A DNA stretch of 64,000 bases from NCBI GenBank assembly GCA_048268005.1, contig JBLWWJ010000002.1, positions 930,001 through 994,000 on the forward strand, read 5' to 3'. The notes below the pieces were generated by a model. It saw only the letters and a list, made by a program, of their open reading frames with translations, made no database searches and was not told where the DNA came from. Source of the DNA: Ancylomarina sp048268005. Its GTDB lineage: Bacteria; Bacteroidota; Bacteroidia; Bacteroidales; Marinifilaceae. The position numbers were made by a program, and so were the translations under genes. Of this stretch, positions 51,914-60,771 are shown one piece after another. How positions within the stretch are numbered: position 1 is the first letter of the stretch; each line of letters starts with the position of its first letter.

Positions 51914-51968
51914 CAAACATACGGCTTTAATCTTTTTATGAAAAAAAAACTAAGTTAAAGAAGGTTAA
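51914..51968 (-). promoter_or_regulatory. Promoter and upstream box of small RNA C
   Basis: TATGTTTG (51921 to 51914) and the box TTAACCTTCTTTAACTT (51968 to 51952), identical to the box of A and again 30 nt away. The sequence between them is unrelated to A and B and lacks TTGAC, which makes the conserved box and spacing more telling. Confidence 0.72.
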
Positions 51969-52094
51969 AAGAATGAGGGTTAGATAAATAATAACCTCTT
52001 CATGAGCCGTAAACATTAAGGTTAGAGCTTAAAAAAATACAGAGTAAAAAACTTAATTTAATAGCTTAAGTGGTATCCGGTATAGTGTGGAAGT

Positions 52095-52436
52095 TTATGG
52101 TTTTCTAAAAGTCCCCACTCCAGTTATAATAGCTTTAGCCATTTTTTCTTCATCGCTTCCATCAGATTGTGAAAGGTGATACATGGAGTGAATAACCACA
52201 CCAATATCATCAACTTCTACACGTCCTGTCCAGCAGGCAAGTGAGCCATATTTACCAAAATCAACCATAAAAGCGATGACATTATCTTTGAGACGTCCAA
52301 TGATTTCAAATTTCTCTTCAAAATTTGGCAGTCCAATTCCAGTTTGGAAAGTTCCTGTGATGTTCTGACCATCAATACTTAAGTTCATTTCAGAGTTATA
52401 CTGATTTCGCCAGCGTCCGTTTAAATTTATGTTCAT
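52095..52436 (-). CDS. Avidin/streptavidin-like beta-barrel protein
   Basis: 113 residues, no signal peptide. The whole protein follows the avidin fold order: GRWRNQYNSEMNLSI (cf. streptavidin WYNQLGSTF), NITGTFQTGIG (cf. LTGTYESAVG), IAFMVDF, SLACWTGRV (cf. TTWSGQ), IHSMYHLSQ (cf. NTQWLLTSG), and ITGVGTFRK (cf. LVGHDTFTK). Of the streptavidin biotin contacts, Asn23, Ser27 and Trp92 appear kept; Tyr43 is Phe, Trp79 is Phe, Trp108 is Tyr, Asp128 is Gly and Trp120 is missing. It may bind biotin weakly or another ligand. The alignment is by eye. Confidence 0.7.
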   Translation of the reverse strand: MNINLNGRWRNQYNSEMNLSIDGQNITGTFQTGIGLPNFEEKFEIIGRLKDNVIAFMVDFGKYGSLACWTGRVEVDDIGVVIHSMYHLSQSDGSDEEKMAKAIITGVGTFRKP

Positions 52437-52590
52437 AGGGCAGGTTTTTTATATCAGAAACATTTCTTATAAAGCCATGTTCCATGATCAAGTGAGTAAA
52501 TTTAACGTATATATTGAATTAATATAGTCGAAATAAGTGATTTTTACAAGATTTCTAGACTTTGAAAATATGTTTTTTTGTAATTCATGT

Positions 52591-52598
52591 TATCTTTG
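52591..52598 (+). promoter_or_regulatory. argS: Candidate -7 element for argS
   Basis: TATCTTTG, matching TAnnTTTG and followed by CA as in many Bacteroidota promoters, 135 bp before the argS start. The -33 element is not clear: the nearest TTTG is only 10 bp upstream. Confidence 0.5.
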
Positions 52599-52732
52599 CA
52601 AATTCGAATATTAGTATTGATCTATTGATTGAAAGATTGGAGAGACTAATTTTGAATTATTTTAATTTCATGAGGAAATAAAATGAACCAGTTGAGACTA
52701 GAGATTTTATTTCCCGAACAAAGAATTTCCAA

Positions 52733-54526
52733 ATGAGTATTGAAAGTATTATTAAAGGTAAAGTAGTAGAGGCCATAAGTGCATGCTATGGTCAGAAAGT
52801 TGAAGAGGATAGTGTTCAAATTCAAAAGACCAGACGCGAATTTGAAGGAGACTTAACTGTTGTTGTTTTCCCATTTTTACGCTTCTCTAAGAAATCACCT
52901 GAAGAAACTGCTAATGACCTTGGAAATTATTTACAAGAAAATATCGATGCCATTCCTTCATTTAATATTGTAAAGGGATTCTTGAATTTGGTTATTGATA
53001 ATTCATATTGGCTATCAGTTTTAAATGAAGCCATTAAAACTGAAAATTACGGTTTTATTCCTTTAACTGAGGGAGCAAAGAAGGTGATGATTGAGTATTC
53101 ATCACCAAATACCAATAAGCCGCTTCACTTAGGGCATATTAGAAATAACTTATTAGGTTATTCTGTTGCTCAAATTCTGAAAGCAAATGGTTTAGAAGTT
53201 ATTAAGGTAAATCTTGTGAACGATAGAGGTATTCATATTTGTAAGTCGATGCTGGCTTGGTTGCGCTTCGGTGAAGGTGAAACTCCCGAATCGACAGGTA
53301 TTAAAGGAGACCACTTAGTTGGAAAATATTATGTGAAATTCGACCAGGAATATAAAAAAGAGATTGAAGCTTTGGTTGCCGGTGGCATGGAGGCTGATGA
53401 GGCTAAAAAACAGGCCCCTCTTTTGCTTGAAGCACAGGAAATGCTTGTGAAGTGGGAAGCTGGAGATGAAGAAACTGTAGCCCTTTGGCGTAAAATGAAT
53501 GATTGGGTATTGGCTGGATTCGACATCACCTACAAAACGATGGGAGTTGACTTTGATAAAGTTTATTTCGAATCGGATACATACAAAAAGGGAAAGGCTA
53601 TTGTTATGAGAGGTCTTGATGAAGGTGTTCTTTATCAAAAAGAGACTGGATCTGTTTGGGCTAATCTGGAATCAGATGGTTTGGATCACAAATTATTGCT
53701 TCGTGATGATGGAACCTCAGTATACATGACTCAGGATATCGGAACCGCTTATGAGCGTTTTGATGAGTTTAAAATTGATGAGCACATCTACGTAGTCGGT
53801 AATGAGCAAAATTACCACTTCCAGGTTCTTTCATTGGTGATGGGGAAATTGGGATACGAATGGCATGATAAAATTCAGCATCTATCTTATGGTATGGTTG
53901 AATTACCTGAAGGTAAAATGAAATCGCGTGAAGGAACTGTTGTTGATGCAGACGATTTGATGAAAGAGATGGTTAATACCGCTCGTGAAACGTCTGAGGA
54001 ACTGGGTAAACTATCAGGTTATTCAAAAGAAGAAGCTGAAGATGTTTATTATAAGGTAGCCATGGGTGCTTTGAAATATTTTATTTTGAAGGTCGATCCT
54101 AAAAAGAATATGATGTTTAATCCTAAGGATTCTATTGATTTCAATGGAAATACGGGGCCATTTATTCAATATACATACACACGTATCCAGTCTGTGATAC
54201 GCAAGGCAACCGAAAATGGTATTGAAATTCCTGAATTGGCTAAAGCTGATCTGAATATTTCAGAAAAGGAGTCATTCTTAATTCAAATGTTAGCTAATTA
54301 TCCAAACGTCATTAAAGATGCTGGGCGCGATACGAGTCCAGCTTTAATTTCAAATTACATTTACGATTTGTCTAAGGAATACAATCAGTTTTATCATGAT
54401 TTCCCAATGAACAAAGAGGAAAATGAAGATTTAAGAAACTTCCGTTTTGTTTTATCAAAACAAGTAGGTGAAATTATTAAATCAGGAATGAGTTTGTTGG
54501 GCGTTAGCTTGCCAGAGAGAATGTAA
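52733..54526 (+). CDS. argS: Arginyl-tRNA synthetase
   Basis: 597 residues. Class I synthetase. The HIGH motif is in PNTNKPLHLGHIRNN (about 124-138) and the KMSKS-equivalent in GKMKSREGTVV (about 395), the reduced form usual for ArgRS. The N-terminal additional domain and the C-terminal DALR anticodon-binding domain (from about 480) are present. Probably monocistronic. Confidence 0.95.
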   Translation: MSIESIIKGKVVEAISACYGQKVEEDSVQIQKTRREFEGDLTVVVFPFLRFSKKSPEETANDLGNYLQENIDAIPSFNIVKGFLNLVIDNSYWLSVLNEAIKTENYGFIPLTEGAKKVMIEYSSPNTNKPLHLGHIRNNLLGYSVAQILKANGLEVIKVNLVNDRGIHICKSMLAWLRFGEGETPESTGIKGDHLVGKYYVKFDQEYKKEIEALVAGGMEADEAKKQAPLLLEAQEMLVKWEAGDEETVALWRKMNDWVLAGFDITYKTMGVDFDKVYFESDTYKKGKAIVMRGLDEGVLYQKETGSVWANLESDGLDHKLLLRDDGTSVYMTQDIGTAYERFDEFKIDEHIYVVGNEQNYHFQVLSLVMGKLGYEWHDKIQHLSYGMVELPEGKMKSREGTVVDADDLMKEMVNTARETSEELGKLSGYSKEEAEDVYYKVAMGALKYFILKVDPKKNMMFNPKDSIDFNGNTGPFIQYTYTRIQSVIRKATENGIEIPELAKADLNISEKESFLIQMLANYPNVIKDAGRDTSPALISNYIYDLSKEYNQFYHDFPMNKEENEDLRNFRFVLSKQVGEIIKSGMSLLGVSLPERM

Positions 54527-54574
54527 TTATATTTGTTCTGGTTTTAGACCATTATAAATATTAAAAATATAAGA

Positions 54575-54602
54575 ATGAGTTAGCCTCGATGAGGCTACTC
54601 AT
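54575..54602 (+). terminator. Hairpin downstream of argS
   Basis: TAGCCTC / GAGGCTA stem with a 3-base loop, extended by ATGAG / CTCAT around a one-base bulge. Only a weak T-run follows, so it is a possible terminator or processing hairpin. Confidence 0.45.
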
Positions 54603-54709
54603 GAAGCTTTTGCTTATTCAAATTAAATAGTAGAAAAATCTGTTTTTGACCTAAAAGAGCCGTACCGTTAAAAGATGCCTTTAGGTATGAGCAAATACAG
54701 ATAATTTTT

Positions 54710-54717
54710 TATTTTTG
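54710..54717 (+). promoter_or_regulatory. ffh: Candidate -7 element for ffh
   Basis: TATTTTTG followed by CA, matching TAnnTTTG, 29 bp before the ffh start. Confidence 0.5.
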
Positions 54718-54745
54718 CAGGGAACTAAAAAAAATCCGGAAAAGA

Positions 54746-56080
54746 ATGTTTGAAAATCTTAATGAAAGACTTGAGCGGTCCTTTCAGTTGTTGAAAGGAC
54801 ATGGAAAGATCACCGAAATAAATATAGCTGAAACTTTAAAGGATGTTCGTCGTGCTTTACTTGATGCCGATGTCAATTTTAAAATCGCCAAGTCATTTAC
54901 TAATACAGTAAAGGAAAAAGCATTAGGACAGAATGTGCTGACTTCATTGAAGCCAAATCAATTGATGGTGAAAATCGTTCACGATGAATTGGCTGAACTG
55001 ATGGGGGGAGAGCAAGTTGATATTGAAACTAAAGGTAATCCTGCTGTTATTTTGATTGCCGGTCTTCAAGGTTCTGGTAAAACTACTTTTTCAGGAAAGT
55101 TAGCCAACTTGTTAAAAACAAAACGATCAAAAAATCCACTTCTGGTTGCTGGTGACGTTTATCGTCCTGCTGCGATTGATCAGTTGCACGTTTTAGGTGA
55201 GCAAATTGGTGTTCCTGTTTATTCTGATAAGGATAATAAAAACCCGGTTAAAATTGCTGAAGCTGCAATTAAAGAAGCAAAAGCAAAAGGTCACGATTTA
55301 GTTATTGTCGATACGGCAGGTCGTTTGGCTGTTGATGAGGCGATGATGAAAGAGATTGAAGCTGTTAAAAAGGCAATAAATCCTTCTGAGATTTTATTCG
55401 TAGTCGATTCAATGACCGGTCAGGATGCTGTAAATACAGCTAAGGAATTTAATGATAGATTAAATTTTGATGGTGTTGTATTAACAAAACTTGATGGTGA
55501 TACTCGTGGTGGTGCTGCCTTATCTATTCGTTCGGTTGTAGACAAACCAATTAAGTTTGTTGGTACAGGTGAGAAAATGGAAGCTTTAGATGTTTTCCAT
55601 CCATCACGTATGGCGGATCGTATTTTGGGTATGGGTGATATCGTTTCTCTTGTTGAGCGTGCTCAGGAGCAGTTCGATGCGGATGAAGCGCGTAACCTGC
55701 AAAAGAAGATTGCTAAAAATCAGTTCAACTTCAACGATTTCCTTTCTCAGATCTCTCAGATTAAGAAAATGGGTAATCTTAAGGATTTAGCATCTATGAT
55801 TCCTGGTGTTGGAAAAGCACTCAAAAATATTGATATCGACGATGATGCGTTTAAAGGTATTGAGGCGATTATTTATTCGATGACACCTTTGGAGCGTGAG
55901 AATCCAAGCTTATTGAACGGGTCCCGACGTAAACGTATTGCTGCCGGTAGTGGTTCCAATATTCAGGATGTGAATCGACTGATTAAGCAGTTTGATGAAA
56001 CACGGAAGTTGATGAAGATGATGTCGAAAGGCGGAAAGATGTCTCGAATGATGGGCAACCTTCCGATGAGAAAGCGATAA
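54746..56080 (+). CDS. ffh: Signal recognition particle protein
   Basis: 444 residues. GTPase that binds SRP RNA and hydrophobic signal sequences for delivery to the Sec translocon. It has an N-terminal four-helix N domain, P-loop GLQGSGKTTFSGKLA (about 106-120), DTAGRLAVDEAMM (about 188), TKLDGDTRGGAALS, and the C-terminal methionine-rich M domain (RKLMKMMSKGGKMSRMMGNLPM). Full length. Confidence 0.96.
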   Translation: MFENLNERLERSFQLLKGHGKITEINIAETLKDVRRALLDADVNFKIAKSFTNTVKEKALGQNVLTSLKPNQLMVKIVHDELAELMGGEQVDIETKGNPAVILIAGLQGSGKTTFSGKLANLLKTKRSKNPLLVAGDVYRPAAIDQLHVLGEQIGVPVYSDKDNKNPVKIAEAAIKEAKAKGHDLVIVDTAGRLAVDEAMMKEIEAVKKAINPSEILFVVDSMTGQDAVNTAKEFNDRLNFDGVVLTKLDGDTRGGAALSIRSVVDKPIKFVGTGEKMEALDVFHPSRMADRILGMGDIVSLVERAQEQFDADEARNLQKKIAKNQFNFNDFLSQISQIKKMGNLKDLASMIPGVGKALKNIDIDDDAFKGIEAIIYSMTPLERENPSLLNGSRRKRIAAGSGSNIQDVNRLIKQFDETRKLMKMMSKGGKMSRMMGNLPMRKR

Positions 56081-56093
56081 TTACAATATATAA

Positions 56094-56123
56094 ATGCTTG
56101 GCTCTCTAGTCAGGCATTTTTTG
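56094..56123 (+). terminator. Intrinsic terminator of ffh
   Basis: ATGCTTG / CAGGCAT stem (one G-U) with a 10-base loop, followed by six Ts. Confidence 0.7.
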
Positions 56124-56193
56124 TTCGAAAACAATAATGATTCGTAGCTAAGATTTAGCTGCAAAATTCTTATCACAGATACAAAACATAGTC

Positions 56194-57075
56194 ATGGAAC
56201 TAATCGATGGAAAAAAGATTTCGGCTGAAGTGAAGCAAGAAATTGCTGCTGAAGTTGAGGGTATTATTAAAAATGGTGGTAAAAAGCCACATCTTGCGGC
56301 TATTATTGTTGGGCACGATGGTGCCAGCGAAACCTATGTTGCTGCCAAAGTTAAAGCTTGTCATCAGGTAGGCTTCGATTCTTCTGAGTTTAAGTTCGAA
56401 GATACGATTACTGAAGCTGAGCTGTTGGCTGAAATTGAAAAGGTGAACCAAAACGATTCTATCGATGGTTTAATTGTTCAATTACCTTTGCCAAAACATA
56501 TCTCAGAATCTAAAGTAATTGAAACGATTCGTCCTGAGAAAGATGTTGATGGATTTCACCCTATGAATGTCGGTAAAATGGTCGCTAGTTTGCCAACCTA
56601 TTTGCCAGCCACTCCAGCCGGAATTGTAGAGTTACTTAAGCGATATAAAATTGAAACTTCAGGTAAGAATTGTGTTGTAATCGGTCGTAGTAATATTGTT
56701 GGTACACCAATGAGCGTATTGATGTCTCGTAAGGCTTCTCATGGTGATTGTACTGTAACACTTTGCCATAGTCGTACTAAGAATATTCCTGAGATTACGC
56801 GTGAAGCTGATATCATCATTGTTGCTCTTGGTATGCCTGAATTCTTGACAGGTGATATGGTTAAGCCTGGAGCAGTTGTTATCGATGTTGGAATTCATAG
56901 AATTAAATCTGATAAGACTAAATCTGGTTGGAAATTAATTGGAGATGTTAATTTTGATGAAGTGTCTCCTAAGTGTTCATTCATTACACCAGTTCCTGGT
57001 GGAGTTGGTCCAATGACTATTGTGTCATTACTACAAAACACATTAATCGCATCTAAAAAAGAGATTTATTCATAA
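56194..57075 (+). CDS. folD: Methylenetetrahydrofolate dehydrogenase/cyclohydrolase
   Basis: 293 residues. Interconverts methylene-, methenyl- and formyl-tetrahydrofolate. The catalytic Lys lies in ETYVAAKVKAC (about 50-56). Signature motifs are DGLIVQLPLPKHI, KDVDGFHPMNVG and GRSNIVGTPMSVLM, with PGGVGPMTIVSLLQNT at the C-terminus. Standard length. Confidence 0.96.
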   Translation: MELIDGKKISAEVKQEIAAEVEGIIKNGGKKPHLAAIIVGHDGASETYVAAKVKACHQVGFDSSEFKFEDTITEAELLAEIEKVNQNDSIDGLIVQLPLPKHISESKVIETIRPEKDVDGFHPMNVGKMVASLPTYLPATPAGIVELLKRYKIETSGKNCVVIGRSNIVGTPMSVLMSRKASHGDCTVTLCHSRTKNIPEITREADIIIVALGMPEFLTGDMVKPGAVVIDVGIHRIKSDKTKSGWKLIGDVNFDEVSPKCSFITPVPGGVGPMTIVSLLQNTLIASKKEIYS

Positions 57076-57097
57076 AGGTCTAAATCGAAAATATATG

Positions 57098-57132
57098 AGG
57101 GATGATTCTTAATTGAATCATCCCTTTTTTTT
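57098..57132 (+). terminator. Intrinsic terminator of folD
   Basis: A perfect 11-bp stem (AGGGATGATTC / GAATCATCCCT), a 6-base loop and a long T-run. Confidence 0.92.
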
Positions 57133-57609
57133 GGTTCTAATTCTGGAAGAAAGTCGTTCTAGATAAATAGAATCATACTCAAGTCTAACTGGCCTTAGTG
57201 AAGAAGTAAAGTTTGGTCTAAGAGTCAGAGGCGATTTTATCGTGAAATGGTTTGCTTTTAAGGTGTGATTCGCTGTGTTTGCCGAATTTTAAAGAAACTG
57301 CTATTTAGAATATTTACAGATAGGTGTTTGTGTCGAAAGAATTAATGATAAATAAATGATGCAATTTTGATTGCTCTATCGGCTTGATTTTTAAAATGAA
57401 AAAAAGCAACAAGATTCTTATGCTTGTCATTAAGAACATAAAATAAATAAAGGGTTTTATAGAAAATCCTGATAAAAATCATGTGTGTTAGTAAATGTTA
57501 AAGTGGTGTTAATATTTGTTAAATCCATTATATGTACTAAATTTAGCATCGATTATTACCATTAAACCATTTGCATCTTTACTTAATTACTAACTAAAAA
57601 GATTTTTTT
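57133..57609 (+). other. Upstream region of the SusCD locus, no gene seen
   Basis: About 475 bp without an ORF of interest. It should hold the promoter of the susC-like gene, but I found no convincing consensus match and no regulator gene next to it in this window. Confidence 0.5.
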
Positions 57610-60600
57610 ATGAAAAAATTAATTGGACTATTTGTCTTTCTCCTTTTGGTAGGAACTCAAATAGTAACTGCGCAAAGCAAGCAAATCAGCGGTACGGTAA
57701 CCAGTGCCGACGACGGGCTCGGAATGCCTGGTGTATCTGTTGTTGTAAAAGGTACCACCATTGGTGCGAGTACGAATATTGACGGTTACTACAGTCTTGA
57801 AGCTTCAGCAAGTGATGTGCTTGTATTTAGCTTTGTGGGTATGGTTCCACAGGAAATAACAGTAGGTTCTCAAACTGTTATTAATGTCGTTATGGAAACT
57901 GAATCTATTGGTATGGATGAGGTTGTTGTAACTGCATTAGGTATTACAAAAGAGAAAAAAGCCATTGGTTACTCGATCCAAAGTGTTAAAGGAGAAGAGT
58001 TAACAAAGGTGAAAGAATCAAATATTAGTAATTCACTTAGTGGTCGAATTGCTGGTGTACAGGTTACAAGTAGTTCTGGTAGTGTAGGAGCATCAAGTAG
58101 AATCGTTTTACGTGGAGCTTCATCTCTTACTGGTAACAACCAACCTTTATTTATTATTGACGGGGTGCCTATCGATAATACAAGTTATGGTAATGCCGGT
58201 TCAGGTGGTGGTGTTGATCTACCTAGTGGTATTGCAGATCTTAATCCTGATGATGTTGCTTCTGTTTCTGTATTGAAGGGGCCAAATGCTGCTGCTCTAT
58301 ATGGTTTGAGAGCTGCGAATGGGGTAATTGTAATTACAACCAAAACTGGTAAAGGTAAAAAACAGGGATTAGGTGTTACAGTTAACTCTGGTGTAACTTT
58401 TGAGAAGACATTTATTTTGCCTGATTTTCAGAATTCATATGGTCAGGGATCTAGCTCGAAATATTTTGAGTGGATTGATGGTACTACTGGTGACGGTGGT
58501 GTTGATGAGAGTTGGGGGCCTGCATTGGATAGAGGTCTTGAATTCGTTCAATGGAACTCTTATACGGTTGATGGAGCGCCACTTCCTTGGGTGTCTCAGC
58601 CTGATAATGTGAAGGATTTTTATGATACAGGTGTAACTTATAATAACTCAGTATCTATTGCAGGTGGTGATGAAAAATCGAACTTCCGTTTATCTATGGG
58701 TATGCTTGATCAAAAAGGTATTATCCCTAATACTGATCTTAAGAAGTATAATGTGGGTACTAACTCTTCAATGACTTTCAATGAAAAGTTAACGGCTTCC
58801 ATTACCTTCAACTATACTCGTATGGAAAGTGATAACCTACCAACGGGTGGATATAACAATGAGAATCCAGTTCAGCAAATGATTTGGTCTGGTCGTAATG
58901 TTGATTTTAAAGCGCTTAAGGATTATAAAAATCTGCCTTTATCACCTGAAGGTACAATTGCCGGAGGTACGCCTTTAAACTGGAATACGGTATTCCAGAA
59001 TAACCCGTATTGGGTGTTGAATACCAACCTGAATGGTTTTAGTAAGGACCGTGTGGTAGGTGCTTTTAATTTAGCTTATAAAGTTAACGACTGGTTATTA
59101 ATGAAAGGTAAAGTATCTAATGATCATTACTCTCAGAAAGAAACAGTTAGGAAAGCAAAGAATAGTAATGAGTGGAAAGAAGGTTTCTATAGTGAAACCA
59201 TGAGACGTTACAATGAATTGAATGCAGAGTTTTTGACTTCAATTAATAAGGATATTAATGAAGATTTAACATTCTCTGTAAATCTTGGAGTAAACCACTT
59301 ATCTAGAAAGTATGCTAGAATGTATGGTGAAGCAGAACAGTTGGAGTTAGATGGCTTTTATAGTCTTGCTAATGTGAAATCAGGTGTGTCTCCTAAGGTG
59401 TCAAACCTAAAAACAGAACAGAAAATTAACTCTGTTTTTGGTTTTGGACAGTTTGCTTATAAGAATTATTTATTCCTTGACTATACGGTTAGAAATGATT
59501 GGACAACTTTATTGTCTGATGAGAATAACTCATTCTTCTACCCATCTGTAACCTTAGGTGCTGTCGTTTCTGATATGGTAGATTTAACTGCACAAAAAGT
59601 ATCTTTCCTTAAGGTGCGTGGAGGATGGTCTAAAGTAGGTAGTACTGGAGCACTTACACCTTATCAACTATCAAGAACTTACGAGTTTAGAGATACACCA
59701 TTTGGAACAGTACCTCTAATTGAGAGTCCTAATACATTAGGTAACCCTAATTTAAAGTCTGAGACAACTACTGGTCTAGAGTTTGGAATGGATTTAAGAA
59801 TGTTTAATAATCGACTAAGATTAGATGCAACATACTATAACCAGTTAAGTAAAGACTTATTGGTTCCTGTTAATGTATCGGCATCCTCTGGTTTTGATGC
59901 AACATGGGACAATGTAGGTGAAATGAGAAATCAAGGTGTTGAGTTGATGTTAGGAATGACTGTTCTTAAAACCAATGATTTAACTTTTGATATCGATCTT
60001 AACTTTGCTAAAAATAACAATGAAGTAGAATCTTTAGGAGGTCTTGATGCTCTTGTTCTTGGTGGACAGTGGGGTGTTAATCTTGAAGCTCGTACAGGTA
60101 ACGCTTATGGTGATATCGTAGGTAGAGGGTTTGAAAGATCTGCAGCAGGTGAGATTATCTATGAGAATGGAACACCAGTTATTGCAGATGGAACAAGAGT
60201 TCTAGGAAATGTTCAGGCTGACTGGACTGGTGGAGCTAACTTCACTGTAAACTACAAAGGCTTTACTTTAAGTACTCTAATTGATATTAAAAAAGGTGGT
60301 GATATTCACTCTATGACTAATGCCTGGGGACGTTATGCTGGTGTATTGGAAGAAACCCTTTTAGGAAGAGAAAACGGATTAGTTGGTGAAGGTGTTATCA
60401 ATGTAGGTACTGCTGAATCTCCAGAGTATATCGCTAACAATGTGGTTGTTTCTTCTAAAGAGTACAATCAGGCTGTATATGGTAACTCTGTAGATGAGAG
60501 TTCTGTGTTTGATGCTTCGTATGTTAAGTGGAGATCTTTATCTTTATCTTATAAATTACCTAAGAGTATTTTGAAAAATACGTTTATTCAGGATGCTAAC

Positions 60601-60759
60601 ATTTCCTTTGTTGCTAAGAATTTAGCAATGTTGTATAGAAATGCACCGCATATTGATCCTGAGTCTGCATTTAGTAGTGGTAATGGTGAGCAAGGTCAGG
60701 AATTTGGTCAGCTTCCTTCTACCAGAAGTTTTGGATTTAACGTTAATTTGAAATTTTAA
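57610..60759 (+). CDS. SusC/RagA-family TonB-dependent outer-membrane transporter
   Basis: 1049 residues. The signal peptide ends near TAQS. A carboxypeptidase-regulatory-like domain (about 25-100, SGTVTSADDGLGMPGVSVVVKGTTIGASTNIDGYYSL) is followed by a TonB box region, the plug (DEVVVTALGITKEKKAIGYSIQ, IVLRGASSLTGNNQPLFIIDGVPI) and a 22-strand barrel ending RSFGFNVNLKF. It pairs with the SusD-like lipoprotein 13 bp downstream to import a bound ligand, commonly a glycan or peptide. The substrate is not shown because no hydrolase is in view. Confidence 0.94.
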   Translation: MKKLIGLFVFLLLVGTQIVTAQSKQISGTVTSADDGLGMPGVSVVVKGTTIGASTNIDGYYSLEASASDVLVFSFVGMVPQEITVGSQTVINVVMETESIGMDEVVVTALGITKEKKAIGYSIQSVKGEELTKVKESNISNSLSGRIAGVQVTSSSGSVGASSRIVLRGASSLTGNNQPLFIIDGVPIDNTSYGNAGSGGGVDLPSGIADLNPDDVASVSVLKGPNAAALYGLRAANGVIVITTKTGKGKKQGLGVTVNSGVTFEKTFILPDFQNSYGQGSSSKYFEWIDGTTGDGGVDESWGPALDRGLEFVQWNSYTVDGAPLPWVSQPDNVKDFYDTGVTYNNSVSIAGGDEKSNFRLSMGMLDQKGIIPNTDLKKYNVGTNSSMTFNEKLTASITFNYTRMESDNLPTGGYNNENPVQQMIWSGRNVDFKALKDYKNLPLSPEGTIAGGTPLNWNTVFQNNPYWVLNTNLNGFSKDRVVGAFNLAYKVNDWLLMKGKVSNDHYSQKETVRKAKNSNEWKEGFYSETMRRYNELNAEFLTSINKDINEDLTFSVNLGVNHLSRKYARMYGEAEQLELDGFYSLANVKSGVSPKVSNLKTEQKINSVFGFGQFAYKNYLFLDYTVRNDWTTLLSDENNSFFYPSVTLGAVVSDMVDLTAQKVSFLKVRGGWSKVGSTGALTPYQLSRTYEFRDTPFGTVPLIESPNTLGNPNLKSETTTGLEFGMDLRMFNNRLRLDATYYNQLSKDLLVPVNVSASSGFDATWDNVGEMRNQGVELMLGMTVLKTNDLTFDIDLNFAKNNNEVESLGGLDALVLGGQWGVNLEARTGNAYGDIVGRGFERSAAGEIIYENGTPVIADGTRVLGNVQADWTGGANFTVNYKGFTLSTLIDIKKGGDIHSMTNAWGRYAGVLEETLLGRENGLVGEGVINVGTAESPEYIANNVVVSSKEYNQAVYGNSVDESSVFDASYVKWRSLSLSYKLPKSILKNTFIQDANISFVAKNLAMLYRNAPHIDPESAFSSGNGEQGQEFGQLPSTRSFGFNVNLKF

Positions 60760-60771
60760 TAATCGAATTTT

